A stretch of 64,000 nt of DNA from the NCBI RefSeq assembly GCF_003319185.1, contig NZ_QOHJ01000001.1, forward strand, positions 827,419 to 891,418. The letters are read 5' to 3'. Shown one piece after another: positions 38,566-46,743 of this stretch (position 1 is the first letter of the stretch; the number at the start of each line of letters is the position of its first letter). Origin of the DNA: Blastococcus sp. TF02A-30. GTDB taxonomy: Bacteria; Actinomycetota; Actinomycetes; Mycobacteriales; Geodermatophilaceae. The notes beneath the pieces were generated by a model. It saw only the letters and a program-made list of their open reading frames with translations. It did not search any database and had not been told where the DNA came from. The translations under genes and the position numbers were made by a program.

Positions 38566-38631
38566 TGCTCAGGACGTTCCGGATCGGCCCTGCGGTCCTG
38601 GACGGATCGTCAGTCGAAGACGGAGGCGCCC

Positions 38632-40149
38632 GTGCTCACCCTCGCCCGGTTCCTGGAGCTCCCCGCCGTCCGCGACGCCGCGCCCGAGCCCGCGGTCACC
38701 CCGCGCGCCGACGACGTCCCCGTCCGGTGGGTGCACTCGAGCGAGATCTACGAGATCGGACCGCTGCTCTCGGCGGGGGACCTGCTGCTCACGACCGGCC
38801 TGGGGCTGGCCGGCGTCGACGCCGGCGCGCGCCGGCACTGGGTGCGCGAGCTGGCCGCCCGCGGGGTGGCGGCCGTCGCGCTGGAGCTCGGCCGCTCGTT
38901 GCCGACGCTGCCCGACGAGCTGCTCGACGAGGCACGCCGGGCCGGCGTCCCCCTGTACGTCCTGCACCGGGTGGTGCCGTTCATCCGCGTCTGCGAGGAG
39001 GCGAACGGGGCGATCCTGCAGGCCGACGCCGGCCGGCTGCGCCTGGTCGACGCCGTGCTGGGCCGCGTCCACGCCGCCCTGGCCGGTGGGGGAGGGACGC
39101 CGGGGCTGGTCGCCGTCGCCGCCGAGGCCACCGGCGGTCCGGCGGCGCTGGTGACCAGGTCCGGTCAGGTGGTGGCCGCAGCCGGCATGCGGGACCAGCG
39201 GGCGACCGACCGGCTGCTGCGCCGGCCCGCTGCCGCTGCGCCCGTGCGGCTCTGGGACCTGGACTGGGGTGCCGTCCTGCTCGGCAGCGGGCCGGGGACC
39301 GACCTGCCCGGGCTGGAACTGCTCGCCGATCGGCTCGCCGGGGTGGCCGCGGTGGCGGTGGGCCAGTCCGGCACCGGCACGGACGGCGATCCCGCCGCGC
39401 CGCTGCTGGCCGACCTCCTCGCGGGGACCGTGCCCGGAACGCGTGAGCTGCTGCTGCGGGCGGGACTGGCCGACTTCCACCCGTCGCCGTCCGCGCGCGT
39501 GCTGGGGCTGGCCGCGACGGCGCCCGACCCGCGGCAGGTCATCGCCGCCTGGGCGCACGTCGCGCACGCGCACCGGCTGGAGCTGCTCGCCGACCGGGTG
39601 CGCGGAGAGCCGCTGGGGCTGGTCGCCGTCCCGGTCGGCCCGGATCGGAGCGACCCGGCCGGGTGGCTCGCGGAGGTGCTCGCCCTCGACGGGGTGCTGA
39701 CCGCGATCGGGCCGGCGGTGCCGATGGCGGAGGCCGGTCACTCGCTGCGCGAGGCGCACGCGGCGCTGCCCACGGCAGCGGTGCTCGGCCGGGGCACGGT
39801 TCCCACCCGCGAGCTCACCCTGCCCCGGCTGCTCGGCGAGCTGGACGACGCGGCGCTGGTGCGGCTCGTCGACGACGCGCTCGCGCCGCTGGTGGCCTGG
39901 GACCGGGCCCACGGGAGCGACCTCGTGCACACCCTCGCCGTGCACCTGCGCCACGGCAGCCGGGTGCGGTCCGCGGGGGCGCTGCACGTGCACCGCCAGT
40001 CGCTGTACCAGCGGCTCGAGCGGATCGAGGCGCTCCTGGGGCACTCGGTCGACGACCCCGCGGCGCACGAGCACCTCGTCGTCGCCACCGCGGCGGCGCT
40101 GCTGCTGCACGCGCGCGGCCGGTCGGGCGACCGGCCGCGCGGGCGGTGA
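38632..40149 (+). CDS. PucR-family transcriptional regulator
   Basis: The 505-residue regulator has an N-terminal PucR sensory domain (about 1-125: TLARFLELPAVRDA, WVHSSEIYEIGPLLSAGDLLLTTG). A middle GGDEF-like region follows. The C-terminal helix-turn-helix (HTH_30) includes GALHVHRQSLYQRLERIEALLG at about 445-470. PucR proteins control purine and pyrimidine use. It is divergent from the cytosine deaminase-permease pair, which it likely regulates. The GTG has CGGAGG seven bases upstream. It ends 3 bp from the convergent ALDH-like gene. Confidence 0.88.
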   Translation: MLTLARFLELPAVRDAAPEPAVTPRADDVPVRWVHSSEIYEIGPLLSAGDLLLTTGLGLAGVDAGARRHWVRELAARGVAAVALELGRSLPTLPDELLDEARRAGVPLYVLHRVVPFIRVCEEANGAILQADAGRLRLVDAVLGRVHAALAGGGGTPGLVAVAAEATGGPAALVTRSGQVVAAAGMRDQRATDRLLRRPAAAAPVRLWDLDWGAVLLGSGPGTDLPGLELLADRLAGVAAVAVGQSGTGTDGDPAAPLLADLLAGTVPGTRELLLRAGLADFHPSPSARVLGLAATAPDPRQVIAAWAHVAHAHRLELLADRVRGEPLGLVAVPVGPDRSDPAGWLAEVLALDGVLTAIGPAVPMAEAGHSLREAHAALPTAAVLGRGTVPTRELTLPRLLGELDDAALVRLVDDALAPLVAWDRAHGSDLVHTLAVHLRHGSRVRSAGALHVHRQSLYQRLERIEALLGHSVDDPAAHEHLVVATAAALLLHARGRSGDRPRGR

Positions 40150-40152
40150 GGC

Positions 40153-41028
40153 CTACAGCCCCATCGGGTGCCAGACCGTCTTGGTCTCCAGGAACGGGGT
40201 CATGCGGGTGATGCCCGGGTCGGCGGCCCAGTCGGGCTCGCCGCCGGCCGGTGCGCGCACGACCCGCTTGATGGTCCCGGCCGCCTCCCGCTCGAACTCC
40301 ATCGCCCGGCCGGCGGGGGCGCCGGTGAGGTCGATGGCGTCGACGTCGGCGTGCTCGGCCAGCCACGGCCCGAGCTCCTCGGCGTCGCCGGTGAGCAGGT
40401 TGACCACCCCGCCGGGGACGTCGCTGGTGGCCAGCACCTCGCCGAGGGTCACGGCCGGCAGCGGGCGCTCCTTGGAGCTGACGACCACCGCGGTGTTGCC
40501 GGTGGCGAGCACCGGCGCGAACACGCTGACCAGGCCCAGGAGGCTGGACTGCTGCGGGGCGAGGACGGCGACGACGCCGGTCGGCTCGGGGAGGCTGAAG
40601 TCGAAGTACGGGCCGGCGACGGGGTTGGACCCACCGAGGACGGCGCCGAGCTTGTCGGTCCACCCGGCGTACCAGACCCAGCGGTCGATGGCGGCGTCGA
40701 CGGCGGCCCGCGCCTTGGACGACGACAGCCCTTCGCCGGCGGCGACCTCCTCGCAGAACTGCGCGTGCCGGCCCTCCATCACCTCGGCGACGCGGTAGAG
40801 CACCTGGCCGCGGTTGTAGGCGGTGGCCCCGGACCACTTCGCGAAGGCGCCACGGGCGGCGACGACCGCGTCGCGGGCGTCCTTGCGGCTGGCCCACGCG
40901 GCGTTGGCCAGGAAGTGGCCCTTCGCGTCGGTGACCTCGTAGGTGCGGCCGGACTCCGAGCGCGGGAAGGCGCCGTTCACGTAGAGCTTGTAGGTCTTGC
41001 GGACGGCGAGCCGGTCGTTGCCGATCAC
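40153..41028 (-). CDS. Catalytically incomplete aldehyde dehydrogenase-like protein (ALDH16 C-domain-like)
   Basis: The 291-residue protein resembles the N-terminal, NAD-binding half of ALDHs: KLYVNGAFPRSESGRTYEV, WSGATAYNRGQVLYRVAEVMEGR, GGSNPVAGPYFDFSLPEPTGVV. It then jumps to an ALDH-like C-terminal end (GITRMTPFLETKTVWHPMGL). The PWNFP Asn position reads APQQSS, the catalytic Glu region is absent and there is no catalytic Cys domain. It overlaps the intact ALDH gene upstream by four bases. Human and bacterial ALDH16 carry a normal ALDH domain fused to such a dead second domain, so this looks like its separate-gene version. It probably acts as a structural partner. Confidence 0.8.
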   Translation of the reverse strand: MIGNDRLAVRKTYKLYVNGAFPRSESGRTYEVTDAKGHFLANAAWASRKDARDAVVAARGAFAKWSGATAYNRGQVLYRVAEVMEGRHAQFCEEVAAGEGLSSSKARAAVDAAIDRWVWYAGWTDKLGAVLGGSNPVAGPYFDFSLPEPTGVVAVLAPQQSSLLGLVSVFAPVLATGNTAVVVSSKERPLPAVTLGEVLATSDVPGGVVNLLTGDAEELGPWLAEHADVDAIDLTGAPAGRAMEFEREAAGTIKRVVRAPAGGEPDWAADPGITRMTPFLETKTVWHPMGL

Positions 41029-42473
41029 TGGTCAGCACCCTTCAGGTACGCGGCCAGGCCGTGGCGGCCGCCCTCACGCCCGTAGCCGGACTGCTTGTAG
41101 CCGCCGAAGGGCGACGTCGGGTCGAACTTGTTGAAGGTGTTGGCCCACACCACGCCGGCGCGCAGCTGGTCGGCGATCTTCAGGATGCGGGAGCCCTTCT
41201 CGCTCCAGATGCCGGCCGACAGCCCGTACGTGGTGTTGTTCGCCTTGGCGACGGCCTCGTCGGGCGTCCGGAAGGTGAGCACGCTCAGGACCGGCCCGAA
41301 GATCTCGTCGCGGGCGATGCGGTGCGCGGGGGAGACGTCGGTGAAGACGGTCGGCGGGTACCAGAAGCCCTTGGCCGGCAGCTCGCACGCCGGCTGCCAG
41401 CGCTGCGCGCCCTCGGCCTCGCCGATGTCCGACAGCTCGCGGATGCGGGCCAGCTGCTCGGCGGAGTTGATGGCGCCGATGTCGGTGTTCTTGTCCAGCG
41501 GGTCGCCGACGCGCAGCGTGCCGATCCGCCGCTGCAGGCTGGCGATCACCTCGTCGTGGATCGACTCCTGCACCAGCAGCCGGGAACCGGCGCAGCAGAC
41601 GTGCCCCTGGTTGAAGAAGATGCCCTGCACGATGCCCTCGACGGCCTGGTCGATCGGGGCGTCGTCGCACACGATGTTCGCCGCCTTGCCGCCGAGCTCC
41701 AGGGTGAGCTTCTTGCGGGTGCCGGCGACGGCGCGGGCGATGGAGCGGCCGACGTCCGTCGATCCGGTGAAGGCCACCTTGTCGACGTCCGGGTGCTCGA
41801 CGACCGCGCGGCCGGTGTCGCCGGCGCCGGTGACGATGTTGACCACGCCGGCCGGGAGGTCGGCCTGGCGGCAGATCTCGGCGAACAGCAGCGCGCTCAG
41901 CGGCGTGGTCTCGGCGGGCTTGAGGACGACGGTGTTGCCGGCGGCCAGGGCGGGGGCGACCTTCCACGCCAGCATGAGCAGCGGGAAGTTCCACGGGATG
42001 ACCTGCCCGGCGACGCCGAGCGGGCGGGGCTGCGTGCCCAGGCCGACGTGCTCGAGCTTGTCGGCCCAGCCGGCGTAGTAGAAGAAGTGGGCCGCGGCGA
42101 GCGGGACGTCGACGTCGCGGGACTCGCGGATCGGCTTGCCGTTGTCCAGGGACTCGAGCACCGCGAACTCGCGGGCCCGCTCCTGCAGCAGCCGGGCGAT
42201 GCGGAACAGGTACTTGCCGCGGTCGGCGGGGCGCATCGGGCCCCAGGTCTTCTCGAAGGCGCGACGAGCGGCGCGGACGGCGCGGTCGACGTCGGCCTCG
42301 CTGCCGGAGGCCACCTCGGAGAGGACCTCCTCGGTGGCCGGGTTGACGCTCTTGAACGCCTCACCGGTGCCGTCGACGAACTCGCCGTCGATGAACAGCC
42401 CGTAGGAGGGGGCGATGTCGACGATGGACCGCGACTCGGGGGCGGGGGCGTACTCGAAAGGCGTGCTGGTCAT
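41025..42473 (-). CDS. NAD-dependent aldehyde dehydrogenase, catalytic subunit
   Basis: The 482-residue enzyme has all ALDH elements: VIPWNFPLLM with Asn161, FTGSTDVGRSI, catalytic-base Glu259 in LTLELGGKA, the nucleophile Cys293 in NQGHVCCAGSR, and EIFGPVLSVLTF. It oxidises an aldehyde to the acid with NAD. It lies 6 bp after deoC, whose reaction releases acetaldehyde, so acetaldehyde is the likely substrate. Its stop overlaps the start of an ALDH-like gene without an active site, and the two proteins may associate. Confidence 0.93.
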   Translation of the reverse strand: MTSTPFEYAPAPESRSIVDIAPSYGLFIDGEFVDGTGEAFKSVNPATEEVLSEVASGSEADVDRAVRAARRAFEKTWGPMRPADRGKYLFRIARLLQERAREFAVLESLDNGKPIRESRDVDVPLAAAHFFYYAGWADKLEHVGLGTQPRPLGVAGQVIPWNFPLLMLAWKVAPALAAGNTVVLKPAETTPLSALLFAEICRQADLPAGVVNIVTGAGDTGRAVVEHPDVDKVAFTGSTDVGRSIARAVAGTRKKLTLELGGKAANIVCDDAPIDQAVEGIVQGIFFNQGHVCCAGSRLLVQESIHDEVIASLQRRIGTLRVGDPLDKNTDIGAINSAEQLARIRELSDIGEAEGAQRWQPACELPAKGFWYPPTVFTDVSPAHRIARDEIFGPVLSVLTFRTPDEAVAKANNTTYGLSAGIWSEKGSRILKIADQLRAGVVWANTFNKFDPTSPFGGYKQSGYGREGGRHGLAAYLKGADQ

Positions 42474-42479
42474 CTGCGG

Positions 42480-43475
42480 TCAGTCCACCGTGACGTAGTC
42501 GGGGCCGGAGTAGTGGCCGGTGCGCAGCTTCTGCCGCTGCAGCAGGAGGTCGTTGAGCAGGCTGGAGGCGCCGAAGCGGAACCAGTCGGGGTCCAGCCAG
42601 TCGGGGCCGACCGTCTCGTTGATCATCACCAGGTGCTTGATCGCGTCCTTGGTGGTGCGGATGCCACCGGCGGGCTTCATGCCGATCTGGCGGCCGGTGG
42701 CGGCGCGGAAGTCGCGCACCGCCTCGAGCATCACGAGGCACACCGGCAGGGTCGCAGCGGGGTTGATCTTGCCGGTGGAGGTCTTGATGAAGTCACCGCC
42801 GGCCAGCATCGCGATCCAGCTGGCGCGGCGGACGTTGTCCAGCGTCTTCAGCTCACCGGTCTCGAGGATGACCTTGAGGTGCGCGTCGCCGCAGGCCTCC
42901 TTGACCGCGACGATCTCGTCGTAGACGTCGAGGTAGCGCCCGGCCAGGAAGGCCCCGCGGTCGATGACCATGTCGATCTCGTCTGCGCCGTTGTCGACGG
43001 CGTCGCGGACGTCGGCCAGCTTCACCGCCTTGCTGGCGCGGCCGCTCGGGAACGCGGTGGCCACCGCGGCGACGTGGATGCCGGTGCCCTGCAGGGCCTC
43101 GCGGGCGACGCCGGCCAGGTCGCCGTAGACGCAGACGGCGGCGACCTTCGGCGTGGTCGGGTCGGTCGGGTCGGGCTGCTTGGCCTTGGCGGCCAGGCTG
43201 CGCACCTTGCCGGGGGTGTCAGCGCCCTCCAGCGTGGTGAGGTCGACCATCGAGATCGCGGTGTCGATCGCCCACGCCTTCGACGTCGTCTTGATCGACC
43301 GGGTGCCGAGCTGGGCCGCGCGCGCCTCCGCGCCCACCTGGTCGACACCCGGCAGGCCGTGCAGGAAGGCGCGGAACGCCGCATCGGACCTGGTGACGTC
43401 GTCGTACGGGGGGAGCGGTGCGACGAGCGCACGCGCGTCGTGCGACAGCGCGTCGGGGTCGAGCACGTGGGTCAT
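42480..43475 (-). CDS. deoC: Deoxyribose-phosphate aldolase
   Basis: The 331-residue class I aldolase cleaves deoxyribose-5-phosphate to glyceraldehyde-3-phosphate and acetaldehyde. It is the long, animal-like DERA type. Motifs include [62 protein letters not shown] and the Schiff-base Lys in [18 protein letters not shown] box lies 6 nt before its ATG. It leads an operon with two ALDH genes and is divergent from upp across a 119-bp gap holding a 20-bp palindrome. Confidence 0.96.
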   Translation of the reverse strand: MTHVLDPDALSHDARALVAPLPPYDDVTRSDAAFRAFLHGLPGVDQVGAEARAAQLGTRSIKTTSKAWAIDTAISMVDLTTLEGADTPGKVRSLAAKAKQPDPTDPTTPKVAAVCVYGDLAGVAREALQGTGIHVAAVATAFPSGRASKAVKLADVRDAVDNGADEIDMVIDRGAFLAGRYLDVYDEIVAVKEACGDAHLKVILETGELKTLDNVRRASWIAMLAGGDFIKTSTGKINPAATLPVCLVMLEAVRDFRAATGRQIGMKPAGGIRTTKDAIKHLVMINETVGPDWLDPDWFRFGASSLLNDLLLQRQKLRTGHYSGPDYVTVD

Positions 43476-43481
43476 GCGGCC

Positions 43482-43487
43482 ATTCTC
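43482..43487 (-). promoter_or_regulatory. -10-like box for deoC
   Basis: On the minus strand GAGAAT lies 6 nt before the deoC ATG, consistent with a leaderless transcript. Confidence 0.35.
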
Positions 43488-43545
43488 CCCTGCGGTGCCG
43501 CCGAGGCCCGAACCCGCTCACCCGGGGGAGCGGGATCGGGGTTCC

Positions 43546-43565
43546 GGCGTTCCCGCGGGAACGCC
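43546..43565. promoter_or_regulatory. 20-bp perfect palindrome in deoC-upp divergent promoter
   Basis: GGCGTTCCCGCGGGAACGCC is a perfect palindrome lying 16 bp before the -10 box of upp and 58 bp beyond the deoC -10. Position and symmetry suit an operator for a dimeric regulator; the regulator is not identified. Confidence 0.55.
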
Positions 43566-43581
43566 CTGGCCCCGGGGCCGC

Positions 43582-43587
43582 TACCGT
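43582..43587 (+). promoter_or_regulatory. -10-like box for upp (leaderless)
   Basis: TACCGT lies exactly 7 nt before the GTG at 43595, favouring that start over the GTG at 43586. Confidence 0.5.
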
Positions 43588-43594
43588 GCAGCCC

Positions 43595-44218
43595 GTGCAG
43601 CTGACCGTCGTCGACCACCCGTTGGCCCGTGCCCGTCTCAGCAAGATGCGGGACGAGCGGACGGACAACGCCTCGTTCCGGGCCGCGCTCGCCGAGCTGA
43701 CCCAGATGCTCGTGTACGAGGCCACCCGCGACCTCGAGATCGCCGAGGACCCGATCCGCACGCCGGTCACCGAGACCACCGGCTACCGGCTGGCCGCCCC
43801 GCCGCTGATCGTCCCGGTGCTGCGCGCCGGCCTCGGCATGGCCGACACGGCGCACGGGATGCTGCCGGAGTCGCAGATGGGCTTCGTCGGCCTGGCGCGC
43901 AACGAGGAGACCTTCCAGCCCGAGGCGTACATGGCCTCGCTGCCGGAGACCCTGGTCGACCGGCACGTCTTCGTGCTCGACCCGATGCTGGCGACCGGCG
44001 GCTCGCTGGTGCACTGCTGCGGGCTGCTCACCGCCCGCGGCGCCACGCAGATCACCGTGCTCTGCGCCCTCGCCGCGCCGGAGGGCATCCAGCGGCTCGA
44101 GGAGAGCGGCCTCCCGCTGCGGGTGTTCACCGCCAGCGTCGACGAGGGGCTCAACGAGCACGCCTACATCGTCCCGGGTCTGGGCGACGCCGGCGATCGC
44201 CAGTTCGGCGCGGTCTGA
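43595..44218 (+). CDS. upp: Uracil phosphoribosyltransferase
   Basis: The 207-residue enzyme makes UMP from uracil and PRPP. It starts [20 protein letters not shown]. The PRPP loop is [15 protein letters not shown] and the uracil-binding C-terminus is [16 protein letters not shown]. The start GTG at 43595 gives the family's usual length and a perfect leaderless spacing. Uracil could come from cytosine (deaminase at 38 kb) or from uridine/deoxyuridine cleavage. The Gfo/Idh gene follows 2 bp later and is likely cotranscribed. Confidence 0.96.
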   Translation: MQLTVVDHPLARARLSKMRDERTDNASFRAALAELTQMLVYEATRDLEIAEDPIRTPVTETTGYRLAAPPLIVPVLRAGLGMADTAHGMLPESQMGFVGLARNEETFQPEAYMASLPETLVDRHVFVLDPMLATGGSLVHCCGLLTARGATQITVLCALAAPEGIQRLEESGLPLRVFTASVDEGLNEHAYIVPGLGDAGDRQFGAV

Positions 44219-44220
44219 CC

Positions 44221-45111
44221 GTGCGCTTCGGGGTGCTGGGCACCGGCCACTGGGCGCGGGCCGTGCACGCCACGGCCCTGGCCGCGCACCCGACCGCGGA
44301 ACTGGTCGGGATCTGGGGTCGCGACGTCGCCAAGGCCAAGGCGCTGGGCGCGGAGTTCGACGTGCCCGGGTTCGCCGACGTGGACGAGCTGCTCGGCCAG
44401 GTGGACGCCGTGGCGATCGCGCTGCCGCCGGACGTGCAGGCGCCACTGGCGGAGAGAGCCGCGGCCGCGGGCAAGCACCTGCTCCTCGAGAAGCCGATCG
44501 CGCTCACGACGGAGGCCGCCGACCGGGTGGTCGCGGCGGTGCAGGCGTCCGGCGTGGCGTCGGTCGTCTTCTTCACGTTCCGGTTCCAGGCGGCCACCTC
44601 GACCTGGCTGACCCAGGCCGCGCGGACCCACCTGGCTGGTGGGGCCGGGTCGTGGCTGTCGTCGCTGGCCGGGACGCCGTTCGCGGCCTCGCCGTGGCGG
44701 CAGGAGCACGGGGCGCTGTGGGACATCGGCCCGCACGCGCTGTCGCTGCTGGTCCCCGCGCTCGGTCCGGTCGTCGCCGTCCAGGCCGGCGCAGGGCTGC
44801 GCGACACGGTGCACCTGGTGCTGACCCACGAGTCGGGGGTGGCGTCGACGGTGACGCTGTCGCACACCGTGACCCCGATGTCGACGGGCATCGAGTTCTT
44901 CGTGCACGGCGACGCCGGCCGGCTGGTGCTGCTGCCCGACACCGAGACCGCCGTGCAGGCGTTCTCCGTGGCCGTCGACGAGCTGGGCCAGGCCGCGGTC
45001 GCCGGCGGGGTCCACCCGTGCGACGTCGGCTTCGGCCGCGACGTGGTCCAGGTGCTGGAGACCGCGGTGCGCGCGCTGGAGACCGGCTGCCGGGAGACCG
45101 TCGCCCGCTGA
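44221..45111 (+). CDS. Gfo/Idh/MocA-family oxidoreductase
   Basis: The 296-residue protein has a Rossmann start RFGVLGTGHWARAVHATAL and the family EKP motif in HLLLEKPIALT. The C-terminal alpha/beta domain includes QEHGALWDIGPHALSLL with the catalytic-type Asp and His. Such enzymes oxidise or reduce sugars, inositols and related compounds with NAD(P). It lies 2 bp behind upp. No substrate can be named. Confidence 0.85.
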   Translation: MRFGVLGTGHWARAVHATALAAHPTAELVGIWGRDVAKAKALGAEFDVPGFADVDELLGQVDAVAIALPPDVQAPLAERAAAAGKHLLLEKPIALTTEAADRVVAAVQASGVASVVFFTFRFQAATSTWLTQAARTHLAGGAGSWLSSLAGTPFAASPWRQEHGALWDIGPHALSLLVPALGPVVAVQAGAGLRDTVHLVLTHESGVASTVTLSHTVTPMSTGIEFFVHGDAGRLVLLPDTETAVQAFSVAVDELGQAAVAGGVHPCDVGFGRDVVQVLETAVRALETGCRETVAR

Positions 45112-45126
45112 CCCGGGCGGTGCGCG

Positions 45127-46029
45127 TCAGTCGTAGGGGTTGGTGAGGACCGGCCGCGACTGCAGGACCTCGAAGGTGACCGGTGGGCCCTCGGTCGTGG
45201 TGCTGCCCGGGACGGGGACGCTCGCTCCGCCGTCGACGCTGAAGCTGGCCGACCAGGTGGTGGTGAGCGAGGCGGTGTACGTGCCGCTGCGGTAGTCGTG
45301 GCTGATCGTGTGGTCCGGGTAGGGGGCGCCCGGGGTGGTCGTCGTGAGGTCCGTGCCGTCGCCGGTGTGCCAGGTGAAGCCGGTGGCGCGGGCGACGATG
45401 TCGACGCTGAAGCCGCGGATGTCCAGGGTGAACGTCTGGGTTGTCGGGCCGTCGGTGAAGAAGATGATCGGCAGGCCGACCAAACCGTTGCCCGGTGGCT
45501 GCTGCTGGGTGGGCAGTTGGGGGAGCGGAAGCGTCTGGAAGTAGCGGAACACCTCGTCCGGCGACGGCGGCGGGTTCAACGCCGTGACGTCGAAACAAGC
45601 TCGCACAACGCGCATCCACTCGCCAACCGCGGTGCCCGGGGCGCCGCCCGCCGTGGGGTAGCCGTCCACGGTGCTGTTATTGGCGAGCACGAGGCGCCTT
45701 TGCTCAAGAACCAGATCCTCGACCACGCGCCCATCAGGCTGAGGGCATTCGAAGAAGTCGGTGCTGCGGCACCCCTGGTTCTCGCGATCGTCCGCCACGC
45801 ACGGAGTCGACAGACGATAGGTGTACGGCTCCTCAGACGCTGCAGCGTTGGTAGCCGTCCACAGTCCGCCCGACCCGCGATCTACGTGGGCAGCTGTCAG
45901 CGATCCCGGCGCGTAGTCGACCTCCGGACAGAGCCGAGCGCCGCAGTCCGCTGCAGATGCGGAGGGTATGACTGCGATCAGCGCAATGAGTGGGAGCGAC
46001 AGGACCACCCCGACTTGTCGTCTGATCAT
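45127..46029 (-). CDS. Secreted PKD-like-domain protein of unknown function
   Basis: The ATG at 46029 overlaps the stop of the upstream lipoprotein gene and gives a 300-residue protein. It begins with a Sec signal peptide (MIRRQVGVVLSLPLIALIAV, cleavage near ASA-ADCG). The mature part has four or more Cys residues. A C-terminal segment resembles PKD-type beta domains: FTWHTGDGTDL, then PDHTISHDYRSGTYTASLTTTWSASF. The 5' half of the gene has clearly lower GC than the 3' half. Paired with the DUF6318-type lipoprotein, it may form a cell-surface unit. Function is unknown. Confidence 0.7.
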   Translation of the reverse strand: MIRRQVGVVLSLPLIALIAVIPSASAADCGARLCPEVDYAPGSLTAAHVDRGSGGLWTATNAAASEEPYTYRLSTPCVADDRENQGCRSTDFFECPQPDGRVVEDLVLEQRRLVLANNSTVDGYPTAGGAPGTAVGEWMRVVRACFDVTALNPPPSPDEVFRYFQTLPLPQLPTQQQPPGNGLVGLPIIFFTDGPTTQTFTLDIRGFSVDIVARATGFTWHTGDGTDLTTTTPGAPYPDHTISHDYRSGTYTASLTTTWSASFSVDGGASVPVPGSTTTEGPPVTFEVLQSRPVLTNPYD

Positions 46030-46604
46030 CCGACAGTGAAGTCCGTCATGAGCCATGTGGACCGCGATGCGTCCCACGCAAGCCCGATCCCGGCAGGGAG
46101 GTCCGTGTAAGCGTCCGACCCACCGTCTATCGATTGGCCAGCCGCATCAACCACGCTTAGCGGGGCCTGGTTGATGCGCAGGGCGATAGAAGCCGTCGAC
46201 TCTTTCAGAAGCGGAGCCGGGAAGCTGGCGATCTCGATCTCTCCGCCCCGATAGCTGTGCCCAGCGGCGCCATCCGCTTCCGTGTTCGTGGCGATGCGGT
46301 CGCAGTCGCGGCAGCCGTCGCTGAGGTCGCGGAGCGGCTTCGCGTCCATGACCGTCGAGGTCCGGTTGATCAGGTCGATGTAGTACCGGACGAAGGCCTC
46401 GGCGCCGGCGGCGTCCTGGGTTCGCGCCTCCTCCGGCATCGGCATGTCCTCAGGGCCGAGCGGCGGCAGCTCGTCCTCGGTGGGGGCGGCGCTGCTGCTC
46501 GACGGCAGCGCATCGCTCGCCTCCTGCTTCTCCGAGCAGCCGGTGAGCACGAGCGCGCCCGCGCCCAGGCAGGCCAGCAGCCGCAGGGACCAGCGTCGCG
46601 TCAC
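46026..46604 (-). CDS. DUF6318-like lipoprotein
   Basis: The 192-residue lipoprotein has an Arg-rich signal peptide and lipobox LTGC with Cys at about residue 23. A Ser/Glu/Pro linker follows, then a domain of about 130 residues resembling DUF6318: GAEAFVRYYIDLINRTSTVMD, LSDGCRDCDRIA and WDASRSTWLMTDF. The CxxC-type pair is a conserved feature of the family as I recall it. It is translationally coupled to the PKD-like gene. Its role is unknown; an extracytoplasmic binding or assembly function is a guess. Confidence 0.75.
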   Translation of the reverse strand: MTRRWSLRLLACLGAGALVLTGCSEKQEASDALPSSSSAAPTEDELPPLGPEDMPMPEEARTQDAAGAEAFVRYYIDLINRTSTVMDAKPLRDLSDGCRDCDRIATNTEADGAAGHSYRGGEIEIASFPAPLLKESTASIALRINQAPLSVVDAAGQSIDGGSDAYTDLPAGIGLAWDASRSTWLMTDFTVG

Positions 46605-46743
46605 GTCGTCACCCCCGTGTTGATCTCGGTCGAGCGGAGACTACGCAGATCAGGAACCCGCACGCACTCCCGGTTGTGGACAACCACCCGATCGCTCCCG
46701 GGGCCCAGTTCGCGCTTCCGGGTCATCCACGGCCCGGGAGCGT

